64,000 nucleotides of DNA from Ceratopteris richardii. Lineage: Eukaryota; Streptophyta; Polypodiopsida; Polypodiales; Pteridaceae. The stretch lies in the NCBI GenBank assembly GCA_020310875.1, contig CM035437.1:44546041-44610040 (forward strand). Reading direction: 5' to 3'. Within the stretch, counting starts at the first letter, position 1, and every line of letters begins with the position of its first letter. Below are positions 45,036 to 57,849 of this stretch, piece after piece. The notes beneath the pieces are model-generated. The model did not search any database. It was not told where the DNA came from and saw only the letters and a program-made list of their open reading frames with translations. Position numbers and translations under genes: made by a program.

Positions 45036-45191
45036 AATAGCTAACACTTTCAAACACATTATATTGATCATTATGACCGCATGTAGATTCCATGAATAGA
45101 AGAAAACTAACATAATAGCTAACACTTTCAAACACATTATATTGATCATTATGACCGCATGTAGATTCCATGAATAGAAGAAAACTAACAT
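45036..45191. repeat. 78-bp tandem repeat, two units
   Basis: Two 78-bp units start at 45036 and 45114 (AATAGCTAACACTTTCAAAC...) and differ by no base that I noticed. 78 is a multiple of three, so both minus-strand frames across it repeat 26 codons. Confidence 0.9.
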
Positions 45192-45544
45192 AGAAAGATG
45201 AGTTACAATCTCTATACTCAAGAAATCCTTTCCTCAAAGATAGTTAAGATTAAACATCATTTTCTCTTTTCTCCCTTCTATTTTATATTAAACAAAGGAA
45301 GAAAAAAGATGGAGATAAAGTATATAAGGTATACAACATAAAGAAGGAGTCACTATGGCTCCATGCTCACAAGGGATGAGAGTGGATAGGCCTCCAATCA
45401 CCACACATTTTCCAAAATTAAAGTAGAATTATGCTAAGATAATAGTTTACATGTTTAACCTCATCAACATGAAATGTAAAACCATTGAATGAGAATAGAA
45501 ATGAAAGGAAAGAATGTACAATATTAATAAATCTATAGTCATGA

Positions 45545-46180
45545 CTCTAATTTTGTAAGTAGTGAATCCTAATCAACCTATGATCGAGATAGATGCGAGC
45601 GATTATGTTAAAAGAGTATTTGCTAATCAAAATGGTTTAACAATAGTTTTTGAAACTAAGAAACGATTAGGCTATAATACTTATTGGCAATGGTTTACTA
45701 TTAGTTTTTAAAATTGAGAAACTAGATGTTGATTAAATATGCGATTCAATTTATGAGAGACAATTTTTTTTTATAGAACATGCTTTGAAGAAGTGACACA
45801 ATTAGTAGTATGGTGCCACATTCACCATAATGTTTATCAAAAGAGCATCAAGTGGTTTTTTGTAATCAAGAAAATATGAACTCAAGGGAGGTTAGATTAG
45901 GTAAGAATCCTTCAAAGATTCATTTTGAGCTTAGGTATAGGAAACACAAGTTTAATGTGGTTGTTCTCCAACAAAGAAGGGAAATAATCAATATAAATTT
46001 CATATCAGGATTGCCTAGAAAATAAAAAGGACATGATTTTATGTGAATGCTTGTAGATCGATTAACTAATATGGTTAGGCTTATGCTAACTCATCCTAAA
46101 ATGGCATAATCAAAACTACCTAGGTTTTTAATTTTGAGAATTCATACCAACTTTATTTTCCACCACTGATATGGAGCCCT
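45545..46180 (+). pseudogene. Ty3/gypsy RNase H and integrase relic
   Basis: RNase H trace near 45565-45670 (NQPMIEIDASDYVKRVF). Integrase core trace near 45985-46090: NFISGLPRK, KGHDFM, MLVDRLTNMVRL, matching the gypsy motif around the first catalytic Asp. Stops interrupt each block. Not the same subfamily as 8126-8455. Confidence 0.6.
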
Positions 46181-48514
46181 CTAGTCATTTATAGAAATCG
46201 ATCTTCAAATGATCTAAAACTAAGGATGATTACTTTTGAGATAGAAAGAATGAATAGGATACAAGAAGTTATGCTAAAAGCATATGTTTTAGATAGAAAA
46301 ATAGGTTAAGAGGAAGATTTTGCCTCCAGTGAAGTGTGCTTACCTTTGTACAAAATTTTTATAGAGGCTAAAATCACTTATGGTTTTTACGCGAGAGAGA
46401 AGGTAATCATTACAAGAGAGAAATGATTTGTCTAAAAAAATTGCGAACTAAAGATAAAAATAGAACTAAAGACACGTTTCTTATCAAGTAGGCAAGTTCC
46501 CACATGAGCAGAATCCAATTAAGATAATGACAATGTAGTAAGCTATGTATCCTTCATCATTATTATTACATACATGGAAGATGATTCCAACTTCTAGAAG
46601 ATTCTCAATTTTTTTATTTTTCGTTTCAACTATTTGAGGAATTCATCATCAAAGGATTATTCGATGCCTTTCGTTTTCGTCCAAAATCACTGCTCAAATC
46701 AGCATCCACAACGTATAAAGCTCAGAACGTAAAACCATTGCTTTACGTGGATTTAAGGTGCGCTTTTCTCACCGTTAAACTGTTGTGGCAAATGCATAAT
46801 ATTTATTGATCGTCAAGTTTGTATTTGTTTCTGAGGTTGGAATTCATAATTTCAAACACTCAGATAGTTGTTCATCATTCACTTTGGAAGTTTCCGTTGA
46901 TTGATGCATGTACTATTTATTACAGTTCTTGTATCGTTGTTCTTTTCGGTGAAATCAAATATCAGAAAGAAATCAACCAGAGAGCAACCTCCAGTTTCGA
47001 CATGATTTTCGTTATCAACAGTTTTTACTTACCATTCGGATTGAGATCTGCAATGGTCTGCGAAATGTCTATAAACTGTTGATTTTGGTTCTTGACTTTC
47101 GGTAAGATATGTCATCTTCCTATAGCAAAATATCAAAGGTTTTGTAGCTTGAAGTGCAGATTCTTCCAACAACAAAACACTAGATCCTAAAAAGAATGAG
47201 AGTCAAATATTGTGATGTAAAGAGTAAAAGTGAGAAGGCATGTCCACTCTAATGATAGATCGACATCATTTTCATGGGCACACTACAAATAAAAACTGAA
47301 GTTGTCAGGATCTTTTTCTAGATCATTATTGATAAAAGTACTTTTTCTTCAAATATTCTAATCTCCTGTTCTACAATACTTTTCTATTTATAATGTTTTT
47401 ATGAGCTTGAAAGGTCTTCGAGAGGTCCTATAAGTTTTTTTTCTATCATTTTCACAATCTTTTTTAGGTTTTTGATGGAATAATAGCTTATAGTTAGTCC
47501 TCTTTATAAAAAATGTCCAGCGTCCAACTCACGAATCATAATTTCTGACTACAGAAGTATTATTTTAAAAATATTTGTAGACATTTGAACTATTTGCCGT
47601 GAGAGCTTTGAAGAAAGTCCAAATACAAAGGCATTTGGGTATGTGAGCCATGGAGTTGAGATAGTTTGGTGTTCGAAAACATAACCACCCATAAAGTTGA
47701 AGTAGGACGAGGGAGAGCTTGGCATTCCTTCTAACCATTAATCATGCAAAATGTCTAGCATGGATAGACTTGGATTGACAATGTATATGACGAACCACTT
47801 GATCTCCACCATGCTTCATTCTTGAGCGTGTACATGTTTGTAAATTCTTTCTACTCTTAGATTTATGCAATTGAAATTCATAACTTGGATGTTTCAAGTT
47901 AAGAACATTTGAACAATATCTCCTATCGTTTCTTAATGTGATTAGTCATATCATAGGTTTCCGATTTTATTTAAAAACAAAACATTCATGGTGGGGAGTT
48001 GAGTGAGAGATCTCCATAAATTGGTACCTTTTCTCTCTCGATCTCTCTTACAAAAGAAAAATCATAATGATGCACTTCATTTTGTTGCTTTTTGGTTGAT
48101 GAAACGCTATTAAATATTTATAATGAAATATCTCATATGACAAAATGTGATATATACTCCATAAACGAAAGTGATAGATCCTTGGATGTGAACTTTAATG
48201 TGAGGTTGCATACACTGTATCATGCTTGTGAGATAAAGAATGATTTCGAGAACCTTGATTATTAAGGATCATATGCCCTTTTTATTCATGAATTGCATTG
48301 TGACCTTGAGTTACGAGATTAGTTAAGTATTGATATCTTATATGTAGATCTTATCGGTCTTATTACATTTAACCTATAAAATTTTGTTTATAAACAAAAC
48401 ATGTGATAATCAAGATTAATAGCTACTTGAATGATAGTGATAATAATTAGGTCACAATTGTTATTGATGTGATTCTAACTTTTGATTTCGAACTAGAGTC
48501 CTACTTATGATGAG
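46181..48514. other. No recognisable feature
   Basis: AT-rich. An 87-codon frame at 46819-47082 has no recognised domain and no flanking signals, and I do not call it. No LTR ends or repeats were found. Confidence 0.4.
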
Positions 48515-48605
48515 TAACGTAACGTGTTTCCTACGTTTCCTAACATGATCTCCCCTCCCCCAACCCCCCCTCCCCCCCCCAAACCCCCCCCCCCCCCCCA
48601 CACAA

Positions 48606-48641
<36 letters not shown>

Positions 48642-50236
48642 GAAATATGAAGTACATTATATAAATCACTAATTAAATATAAACATAAAGCAAAATTAAA
48701 ATAGAAAAGAAAAGCCATCAGAATGATTGCAAGTCTTTATTATCAAAGACAAGACTTGAGACTTGAAACTCCACTTATTCATTAATTGATTAATCATTCA
48801 TTAGAAGATCACTCTCATTTCTTACACCATCATCACCATCATCAATATCAACATCTGTAGATGGCCCCTCATTTTCAACTACATATCTTTGGGTAACAAA
48901 GGTGACAGAAGTGAGGGGAATATCCTCATCCTCTATATCAGTGTCCTTGCATACGTGTCAAACAAAGACTTATGAACATCTAATTTTTCATACATGCACT
49001 ATGATTTTTCATGCATCTAGTTTTTCATACAATGCCCATCATTCACTTTTCCATGCTTTTGACGACATCTCTCTCCAAATAGGAGACAAAACATACATTG
49101 TTTCATGAAGGGGAGAACACAATGTATTCCATTTGTTAATGCATACAACACTCACTTCCTCAATGTTTCTATCATTTTGTAAGCTCATAAATAAGGCCCA
49201 TGGTCTCATCCTTCATCCGCGAAATGCAAAATTTGCGAAATGGGAGAACATAGATTCACAACTTCTTGTGCACTTCTAAAAAAGAACTTAGCACTATTGA
49301 AAAAACATGTTCAACTTTTTGTCTTTAAAACCCTCTTCCTCATATAAACAGGAGAAACCATCATAGTTCATAAACCATTATATGCTCTTTCATCAAACGA
49401 ATTTGGGAACATTATAGACATGTATGCAAATTTGTTTTGCACATATCTAATCAAATTGAACTTTCTTAAGAATGCAAGTGTAGATGGCTTTATAATTACA
49501 AAAGTTACAATTTCTACTACTTGAATAAAAACTGTCTTCACCCATGTAAGAGCACTAATGCCTTCAAAGTGAAGGTCAAGGCAATGATATGTGCATCTTG
49601 TATAAAATATATGGGTCCATGCGTGTTCTACTAAATAGGTTGCTCTAACACAAGTGGATGAAATGTCCATGTACACTTGGACCACATCATTGGGTCAAAC
49701 ATCCTTAATTACATCTTTGAACTTTCAATATTTCAAAGATATGTTTTTGAGAGTTAGTCATGCATGAAGAACCAATTGACGTCAAACACATAGTTCCATA
49801 CACACATGAAACTATGATGTTGACAATTGGCTGATTTTTGGTATCAAATCAATCATCATAAAATATATATCAAATTGCTTCCATTATTCACACAATTTAA
49901 GTAAATCATTTTCAATGTATCTCGATCTATCATATAGGTGATTTGTGTGAAGAACATAAGAGGGAGCTTACCATTTTAAGATCATCTATCGTCTCGATCT
50001 ATCATAGGTGATTTGTATCTCGATCCATTGCGTTTACCATATTAAGAAAATATGGAGTCCTTGCTTTCTAGAATGGAATGTATTTTGCAATCCCTCCTCC
50101 CCCTCCCGCCCTCCCCCACCCAAAGAAAAAAAAACATATAGCAAAAAAGAAAAAAAGAAAGCTTTGGCAAGCCAAGGATGAGCCTTATTTGATTGGCTCC
50201 CCCATCCCAAGAATTGGAACAATATTTACATTTCAC
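48515..50236 (-). pseudogene. hAT transposase relic (copy h1)
   Basis: Same family as 60453-62575. From the N terminus: BED finger KCKYCSNSWDGGANQIR near 50175-50236 (copy h2: KCKFCGHVWDGGANRIR); DUF659 start near 50030-50085 (IPF, KARTPYFLNMVNA); core 49368-49685 with VQVYMDISS, the C-x2-H motif CTYHCLDL, and FPNSFDERAYNGL; acidic tail near 48790-48870. The part between the BED finger and DUF659 is mostly deleted and partly replaced by a low-complexity C/A tract at 50094-50165. No functional transposase remains. Confidence 0.75.
48551..48642. repeat. Poly-C / poly-A low-complexity tract
   Basis: About 50 bases nearly all C, then ~32 A, then GGGG. It sits just beyond the 3' end of hAT copy h1. 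Lengths of such runs are unreliable in assemblies. The minus-strand frame through it (poly-Phe, poly-Gly) is not a gene. Confidence 0.85.
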
Positions 50237-51096
50237 TTTCCAATTACCTTATGAAAGAGCATTGAACTTATTAATAAACTCCCATTCAACTCAAGCTTTT
50301 TGTGGTATATGATAAAGTTTAAACCCATACTTTTCACAATAAACATAAATTGACTCATATCATGATCACGATACAGATGATGAAAAGACTTACAGTAGCA
50401 AAGACATAATTTCTTATATTATGTAATGCATTACTTTCCATATTAACTTGCATATACGTTCCATTATAAGCTCTTATATAAACTTTCTTGTGTTTGATTT
50501 CCTTAGTTTCCTTCCATTCCCTTTGACTAATTGAAGATGCAACTTGCATGATATGTAATTATCTTCCATTGTAATTTATACTATTATTCAATATGTACAC
50601 GTAATTATGTTGCATGCATTCTGTTTTCAAATCAGATGTCTAATTTGAATGCATGATGGCTTGTTGCAAAGTCTTTCAGAGCTTTTCAATGCGATCAAGA
50701 TCTCTGAGTTTGGATTAAAACTCAACATGGATTTTGTTTCCATCAGGTACCTTGACTTTCATTCGGAGATTGTTTGACGGTTGTATGAGATCAGATTGAA
50801 GTGATTTCACTTTGATCTAATGTATAAGCATATATAGCTTTCACATAGTAGGTTTTAAATTTCTATAAATGATGGGGGAGATTTTAAAAATAGCCAATGT
50901 TCATGGTTGGAATTGTTTAAGTTGTATAGGATTTGTATTGTTTGCGTTTATATAAGCACTTGTATGCTTGTAAACACTCTAATTACCTCTTTGAGGCATC
51001 TCAAGTGATGATTTGACCTAAGGAGAACAAGTGTAAAGGTTTGTGAGCTTCAACGGAGCTTTTGGAGCATTTGAAGTGTGTATAGAGCCACCTTAG
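50237..51096. other. Unassigned, LTR-like signals near 50870-51000
   Basis: GATGGGGGAGATTTT at 50872-50886 looks like a plus-strand polypurine tract, followed by a TATA-like TTTATATAAG near 50948. LTR ends were not found. No coding sequence recognised. Confidence 0.3.
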
Positions 51097-51494
51097 TGTT
51101 AGATCCCTCGAGGATCCCTTGCAACACAAGATACAACACAAGCCATATTCACAAACACAAAAAGATGTACATTAGACTCACCTCCCTGCCATATGGTCCA
51201 CAACGATCCACCCTAGAGCTTGGGAGCTTGCATTAAAGCGGGTGGTAGCCCTCACAAGGGCATGGTGTCCCATACCACCATACCCACATTCTACAAGTGT
51301 TTGGAGGCTCGAGTACATGCCAATAGGCAAAGAGCCTCATGAGAGGAATCAATAACAAATGAGCCCATGGATCCTATTTATAGTCTCTTTTAAGTAGGTG
51401 GCCAATTTCACACTTGGGAAGACACTCCACACTTGGCTCACACTTAAACTATAGTCGCCCATCATTGGTGTCCTTTGGATTTGGGGACATAACA
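51097..51494 (-). repeat. LTR of element E (398 bp)
   Basis: Starts TGTTAGATCCC and ends GGACATAACA, with TGTTA/TAACA inverted ends. Followed at 51495 by CTTCCCCCCTTA, i.e. AAGGGGGGAAG on the minus strand, a polypurine tract. TATA box on the minus strand (CTATAAATAGG) near 51387-51398. Hence it is a minus-strand 3' LTR. No partner is in the window. Confidence 0.75.
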
Positions 51495-54400
51495 CTTCCC
51501 CCCTTATTCTAAATCCTATCCTCGACAATTTCCTCGACTAAAACCGAGGAACTGATCCTTCATCGTCATAACTGACTCCCCAAGTCAACTCAGGAGTCAA
51601 GCTCATGCTCTTTCTCAATTAATGACCTCAATAGGAAGCCCCATTAGGCTCCGTAGCCATATGATCATAGCCATCATAGGTTCTAGTGGAACATCACATG
51701 TAAATCCTCCAAGCTCTCAATCTCCTTTGGTGTCACCTTACCATCCTGCTCAAGCCCATCCCCTAAGCGGCTCGTGTGCTTGCTATATAGGCGTCCTTAC
51801 CCTTTGGGGGAGATCAAGCTCGTTGGCTACCATTGAAATCCTCTAAAGCATTAGATCCCCTTTTGAGGCATCATCAAATCATCCTACATCAAGACTACTC
51901 CATGTAGCTCATATGCAATACAAGAACCATGATTCCTTGAGGAAAATTGCGAGATCTAGCTCATAGGATATCCAAGTTATTATCCGTGTGATCCATCGAG
52001 GACCACATCCTTTGGAAGATAACTCTTTGCACATGTCCATTCTTGTGCATCTCATAATTTCGGGTTACCCTAAGAGACACCCCTATCTTGTCACTATGGA
52101 GATCATAAGGCTAGTGGAGTAGGATGACTTGAAGATGACGTAGTGCTAGGCTGTCTTTTGAGAAGATAACAAAGTGCAAGGTCATCTTTGTGCTCTCAAC
52201 TCTCCCTCTGAGTAGTTTTTTACATATGTGCAGAATATCAAATAAACATTAAAGTGCCTCTTGTGAATCTTGTGACAATAAATAAGCTGCACATGTGGAT
52301 CCCTCGGGCCTCAACACCAACTCACTAGTGGATGTGAAATACCAACAAGAGCAATCTACTAGAGGGGAAGGCTACTCACCCATTGTGACCATGTAGGGGA
52401 AGTAAGTCAGGTATGTCCATATACCATATGAAGGCACAACTATGGAGTGTAGTAATGTGGGAAACATCTTTTCGATGAAAATCGAGAGAGCTACCAATAG
52501 AGGCGAAGCACTTGGAGGGCTACCAACAAGGGCAGCATCCTCCATCGTATCCATCTTCATCTATGTGTTTGCATAGGTATCTTGATGGCTATGCTATCCA
52601 TGGCCACTCTTCTATAAAAGAGGACATGGTCATGCTCTCCTAGCATGGTCTCCACGGTCTCCAACATGTGCTCATCCATTCCTCGGGGAATGACGTCTAT
52701 ACATGGGTTTTCCCAATCATGGGAAATCCCCCACCAAGGGTTGCTATATCACTAGCAAGTGCCCTCTAGTAATACATGCTACACATGCAGTAGCTCCATG
52801 AGAAGTCGAGCATCCAGCTCATTAGCTCACCCAATGAAACCAATAATCAAGACCCACACCATAACTTGAGTCGGCGAAGGACAACTCTTATGGTGTCAAA
52901 TCCCGTCCAAGGTCAAAGGCAACTATCCCATGATAGAGTCCATAGTGGTGCTAGCTCTCCACTAATCGGACCCTCTATTGGGGATAGTGTACATGCACAT
53001 GCTTTGAGTTAAGCCTCAATAGGCATATCACCATGCATATCTCGCTAGATACATCTATGTTCCACCACACACATGGATTAAGAGCCAAGCACCACATGAC
53101 ATGGCTACTCATGCATGTCCAAGGACCCCTCATACATAGAGTCCAAATATATGCATTATCCATGTGCTTGCCACATGCATGGTCTATGTGCCAAAGATCA
53201 ATTGGCATGGTCACTCATGCATGTCCATGAACACCTTGTATAGAGGGTCCCAAAATGTGTTAACCTCAATGGGAATGGCACTATGTGCGTATCAATGGAC
53301 ACTCAGTATAGAAGGCGCCATCCCGCAATCATGTATAAATACTAGCCTACCAGGATCAAGTTACAATAGTTAGAGGGATGAGTCACAAATGTCGGCATTT
53401 CATCTTGATTTGTATCTACGTTGCCCCAACCATGGAAGTAGTCCATCATTATCCATGGTAGTGGAATACCCGAGAACATCTTTCTCTCCTAGTAACCAGT
53501 CCCCATGACTATCGGGCTACTAACTTCCTTCAATGATCATAGAGAGCTAATACCCTATGTCTTGGCTAGCATTGACAAGTGCCTTCCACCATACCTACAA
53601 GACAAAAACATGTGTAGAGGTCCACCCGCAGTAGCCTCATGGCAAGATAGGAATCATCCCTCGTGCCTGTGATTCATTCTATGGAATTCCTCTCCAGAAA
53701 TCTAGTGCCTATGGATATGGAGGCTGGTAGTACATACCACCTCAGCTCTCATCCACCATCCCTCAACTTGTGTGATCCATAGCGATCAACGAAAGAGGAA
53801 TCTATAAGGTAGCTGCAGTCAGACCATGGCGGGCACCTCCCCACCAAAAGTCTTTTAAGATTTCTAGAGTAACACCTTGAGTAATCAAACGCATGTCCGA
53901 AGTCACATATAGGGGTATTGTAGAGTAATACACTGAGTAATCAAACGCATGTCTGAAGTCACATGTAGTGGTATTGTAGAGCATCCCTAAGAGAAATGCC
54001 CTCTCAAGAAGCGGGATTCTTGAGGTCTTGAGTCCATGCCCATTATCCTCATAATCTCGTGAATACACATTAAGAGTGCTTCCCAAACAAGCACCTTGAG
54101 GAGTCTCATATGCTTGGGGCACATCATTCCGCATAAAAATGGTTCCTAAAGACCCCTAGAAACTTCTACCTCAGAACTAGGTCATCCCCTCGAACATGAG
54201 CCACTAGCACATGTCATGTAATCCCATCCACTACAAGGACCAGGAATCGATCAGGCCCTTTCTCATTCCTTCGCATCACCCATAGGTTTTTGGGAAGGAA
54301 TGGGGTGGCAACGACCCCATGGAACTCGCGAAGGCTAGTATATAGCCCATGCTAATTGATAGGCAACGGAGAGGTGTCCCCTCCGATTGTGGCTGAATTT

Positions 54401-54919
54401 TGCTGCATAGCTGGCTAAAAATTGATAACATGAGGAAAACCTTCCATGGTGAAGGCTTAGGAGATGGGTGGCTGTTGAATAGAAGAGGCTTGGGGGAATC
54501 TTCTTGGAAGCTTCCAACCCAAAATAGAAACTTCTTGCCCCCTCTTTTTTTAAGGAACCTCTTAAAAATCTTTAACCCTTCCAAATTAGAAAAGTTTACC
54601 ATGTAAGAACATGCTAGATTTGGTGTAAAGATTTTACATACTTTTTGATGCCCAAAATAGCATGGATTTGGGAAAACAATTCTTCAAAATTAATTTTGGA
54701 CTTTTGGAGTCCACCTCCTCAGCTCTCAGCCTTCAGCCCCAAAAATCACGTGGACTGTCATGGATTTCCAGCATATTCCTTGCCCCCCTTTTGTATCTCC
54801 ATACTGGCCTTCCCGGTTCTCATAGATGGAGGCTGCTCCTCATGGCACCAATAGAGAACAGTTTTGGGCTGCCAAAAAGGAGGCCCCCCTCATGTCGGGA
54901 TGAAAAACAGTTTTGTCGC
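51495..54919 (-). other. Internal region of element E, apparently non-coding
   Basis: 3.4 kb next to the polypurine tract. No gag or pol motif was found on either strand. Short frames such as 53802-54134 (minus) and the overlapping frames at 54276-54925 show no known domain. Related CATGCATGTCCA words recur near 53110-53225. The far end with primer site and 5' LTR is not seen, as a plus-strand LTR begins at 54920. Either a LARD-type element or one too decayed to read. Confidence 0.45.
53867..53978. repeat. 56-bp tandem repeat, two diverged units
   Basis: Units start at 53867 and 53923 (GAGTAACACC... and GAGTAATACA...) and share AATCAAACGCATGTC; a few substitutions separate them, so it is older than the 78-bp repeat. 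Confidence 0.8.
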
Positions 54920-55647
54920 TGTTGATATATGACACAAGTTATTTGGACCACATTTGAGCAGTCAAAAGTCAAACCTTAATGCTAGGTCAAAGGTCAAAAG
55001 TTTTAATATAAAGTCAGTAAAAAGTCAATTTATTTTTTGACACTTGGCAACCATTCATATGACATGATCCCACGATAGACATTTGACCATAAAAAAACTA
55101 AAAAGCTATGCGTATGCAGTTTTCGAAAAAGCCAGTGAAAAAAGCGAAATACAAGCTTTTTTGATTTTTGAATTATTTTTTTATTGGAAAAAGGCATAGA
55201 TACAATCTTCTATGTAAAGACCATCTTTCGGATCACTTATCATCAACTTTTTGAAGAGATACCAAGAGCTAGACTTTCGGAGAGGACTTCCTTCAACTTG
55301 AGGAGTTGTTGGAGCCAGGGTTTCATATTCTTCTACAAGCAGGGCAGCAGGTTATAGGTCTTGTGCCTGCATGTTTTCTTTGAGGGAAGCAGCTTGAAGC
55401 TTATCTACACTTGGAGGAGATCGTCTTCTACACATGGAGATTGTGAAGTTATGAAGTTATGCAGCAGCATGTGCATTTATATGCTTATTTTTATGATCCT
55501 TTGTAACATTCATGTACTTCATGTTTTGGAATATATGGCATATATGTGGAGCTTTGCTCCTTCATCTCTTTATGATTTTGTCTATTCTTTCTCATGTCTC
55601 TATTTCATTTATGACTCTATATTGATTGTGGGCCGTAAATACCAACA
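54920..55647 (+). repeat. 5' LTR of copia family G
   Basis: 728 bp, TGTTGATATATGAC start and ATACCAACA end with TGTTG/CAACA inverted ends. Followed by a degenerate primer site and a gag region on the same strand. The first bases resemble the family A LTR, the rest does not. Confidence 0.7.
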
Positions 55648-55648
55648 A

Positions 55649-55662
55649 TTGGTATAAGGGCA
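55649..55662 (+). other. Degenerate primer binding site of family G
   Basis: TTGGTATAAGGGC, two mismatches from the initiator-Met primer site TGGTATCAGAGC, one base after the LTR. Confidence 0.65.
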
Positions 55663-56333
55663 AGTTGAAATATTGCACATAGAGCATGCTTTTTATTTAA
55701 AATTTACATTTTTATATGTATTTGTGTAAATTTCTATTATTTTTTATTTTCTTAATATATTTATATTCTTAAAATTTAAATTCTATTTATTTTTTTAGTC
55801 TGGTTCATTTTGTATTGTTTTCTTACTTGTTTGTATTTTCCATGACATATATTGATCTTATTTTATGTGTAGGCTCTTGCTTTTGTTGTTATTTTTTTGT
55901 GCGTTTGTGTTCTCTATCTTGGGTTTGTAAATTTGCATAACTTTGAACTCGTGAAGGTGTATAGAGTGCAACATATAGAGCAACATGGGAGATCCCAAAA
56001 AAAGGAAGTGTATATGTAAATAGCACTTGGAATCAGCTTTTCTATGCAAATGGAATGAGAAGAAGAGGGTTTTTTTCCAATGTGGGGATGATGTAAGACT
56101 GAAGCTTCAAGATTGAACTTCGGTCCTTAAGCTAGTTCAAGACTGAAGCTAGTTCAAGTCTCAAGGGCACTTAAGAGGATGGAATCTTCGAAAATGAGAA
56201 GAAGAGGGTTTCTCCCAATAGAATATGAGATAAACAAAATTTTCTTTCTTCGAGCACGCACCAGAAGAATCTTGAGGACTGAACGCACCTACACATACGG
56301 TGTGCGAACCGGTATTGCTCTAGGGAGGGGAAG
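55663..56333 (+). other. Leader of copia family G
   Basis: AT-rich non-coding leader. The word GAGAAGAAGAGGGTTT occurs twice (near 56056 and 56199) and variants of AAGACTGAAGCTAGTTCAAG repeat at 56093-56160. Confidence 0.55.
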
Positions 56334-57190
56334 ATGGCTTCCTCGAGTCTATTATTGGTAGACCGCTTTAATGAAGAGAATTTCCATACGTGGCAAATCG
56401 GGCTTTAATATCTACTTATGATCAATGAATTATGGGATGAAGTAGAAGCTGAAACTAAGCGGATTGAAGGAGGAGGAATCGACATACATACTAAAGCTGC
56501 AATATAATACTGTAAGTCCCAATCTCAAAGTTCTTCTTCATCTTCAACCACATCTGAAAGTTTTGGAGCAAGAGGGGCTCAAAACCAAAAGAAACACTTG
56601 GAGGACGAGATGTACCAGCTATATCTAGAAATGGTAAAGTTTTTCCGCTATTGGAATGAGCTTAAGCAATATCGCCTAGCATGCATGAACTCAACAATAT
56701 CTTGTGTCACTTTTGATTTTCTTCTATCAATTAGAAATGCAAGAGTGTACACTAGTGGCCGAGGCTAGAGCACTCATAAATTTAAAAGCTATATGGTACA
56801 ACCAGCTATGATGAAGAGTCCCATATCAGAACCCCAAGCAAGTGTAGTTCTCTTGAAGAGCTTACCCTTTTCTTATGATATGATTGTTACTATGCAAAAC
56901 AAGACAAGGAGATAACTATGCATTGGCAACAAGAATCAATAAGAAGACTCTTAAGCAAACATCGTGGGAGGACAAATCATAAAGAATCACATTGTTACAC
57001 TATCAACTCATGCAAAATTTGTGGAGGTAAACTTCATCAAGCAGAATTTTGTTACAAAAAGGAGAAAAAGCCAAAGGTTGGAATTGGATTAGTAGAGGTT
57101 AAACGAGAAAAAGATGAGGTGAACACACATGAAGACAATGAGAAATCTCCTTTGTGTATGTGTGTGTGTGCGCCCGTGGGCAGCTCTAGA
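56334..57190 (+). pseudogene. Copia family G gag, decayed, 3' truncated
   Basis: ATG at 56334 starts MASSSLLLVDRFNEENFHTW, the usual copia gag opening (a hydrophobic residue, then a W in the UBN2 domain), followed by LMINELWDEVE. Stops break the frame at 56395 and later. The zinc knuckle CKICGGKLHQAEFC (CX2CX4HX4C) lies near 57010-57055 in another frame, within the 91-codon frame 56918-57193. No protease or pol follows; the sequence changes to unrelated DNA at about 57190. It would have been an RNA-binding particle protein. Confidence 0.7.
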
Positions 57191-57849
57191 TAAGAGCATA
57201 TTGTCTTGATTTGCAAGGATTGGCCACCTTGAAGGATCTTGATGACATATCTCAGTCTACATGCTAATCTTAAATGTATCATCCTTTGTTGTCTCTATCT
57301 TCCAAGAAAATGCTTGGTTGAGAAGAGCATGGATGAGTGAGTTCTCTGTGTGTATGTTTTGTAGAGTGTTCTTCATGTAAAGGTCATAAATGCTTTGTAT
57401 GATATGTGACATCTATATGTTTGTAAAGGTACTAAAATTAGTGTGCGTGTAAACATTGTATATATCCCTGGTGCGCGCATGCACACACACACATGCACAA
57501 TGTAGATGTCCTTTTTCTTGTAGTGATTATTTGATGGTGAAACTTACGTGTGTATGCAGTATGAGATAAATGCATTGTTGACTTTGAAGCTGTTTCAGGC
57601 AGCCATTCTTTTGTTTTTTGGGTCAAATCTTACAAAATTCTCTGGAATCTGTAGGGACAAATTTTGACTGTTTGCAGCCATATCGATTATTTATTGTAGT
57701 TACAAACTTTAATTTCCTCATTATTTAAGCTGCAGCGTCTTGTGGTACCACTTAGCTGAGTTTCATAGGTGAAATGAAATTCTGGCTATGCTAATTGATT
57801 TTTCTATTTTTTATTTTTTATTTATTTATTTTTTTTTTTGTGGTTGTAG
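57191..57849. other. Upstream region or 5' intron of ATE1-like gene
   Basis: Contains TG/CA microsatellites near 57154-57172 and 57482-57500. The last ~50 bases are a strong pyrimidine tract ending TTGTGGTTGTAG at 57849, a good splice acceptor. So a 5' untranslated exon may lie further upstream; I could not identify it. Confidence 0.4.

Noticed and set aside
46819..47082. 87-codon frame as a small gene
   Set aside because: No recognisable domain, no splice or promoter context, surrounding sequence is decayed.
48461..48718. Poly-Phe/poly-Gly frame
   Set aside because: Made by the poly-C/poly-A tract.
54276..54925. Cluster of overlapping 60-108 codon frames on both strands
   Set aside because: Mutually overlapping, no domain, no conservation evidence available.
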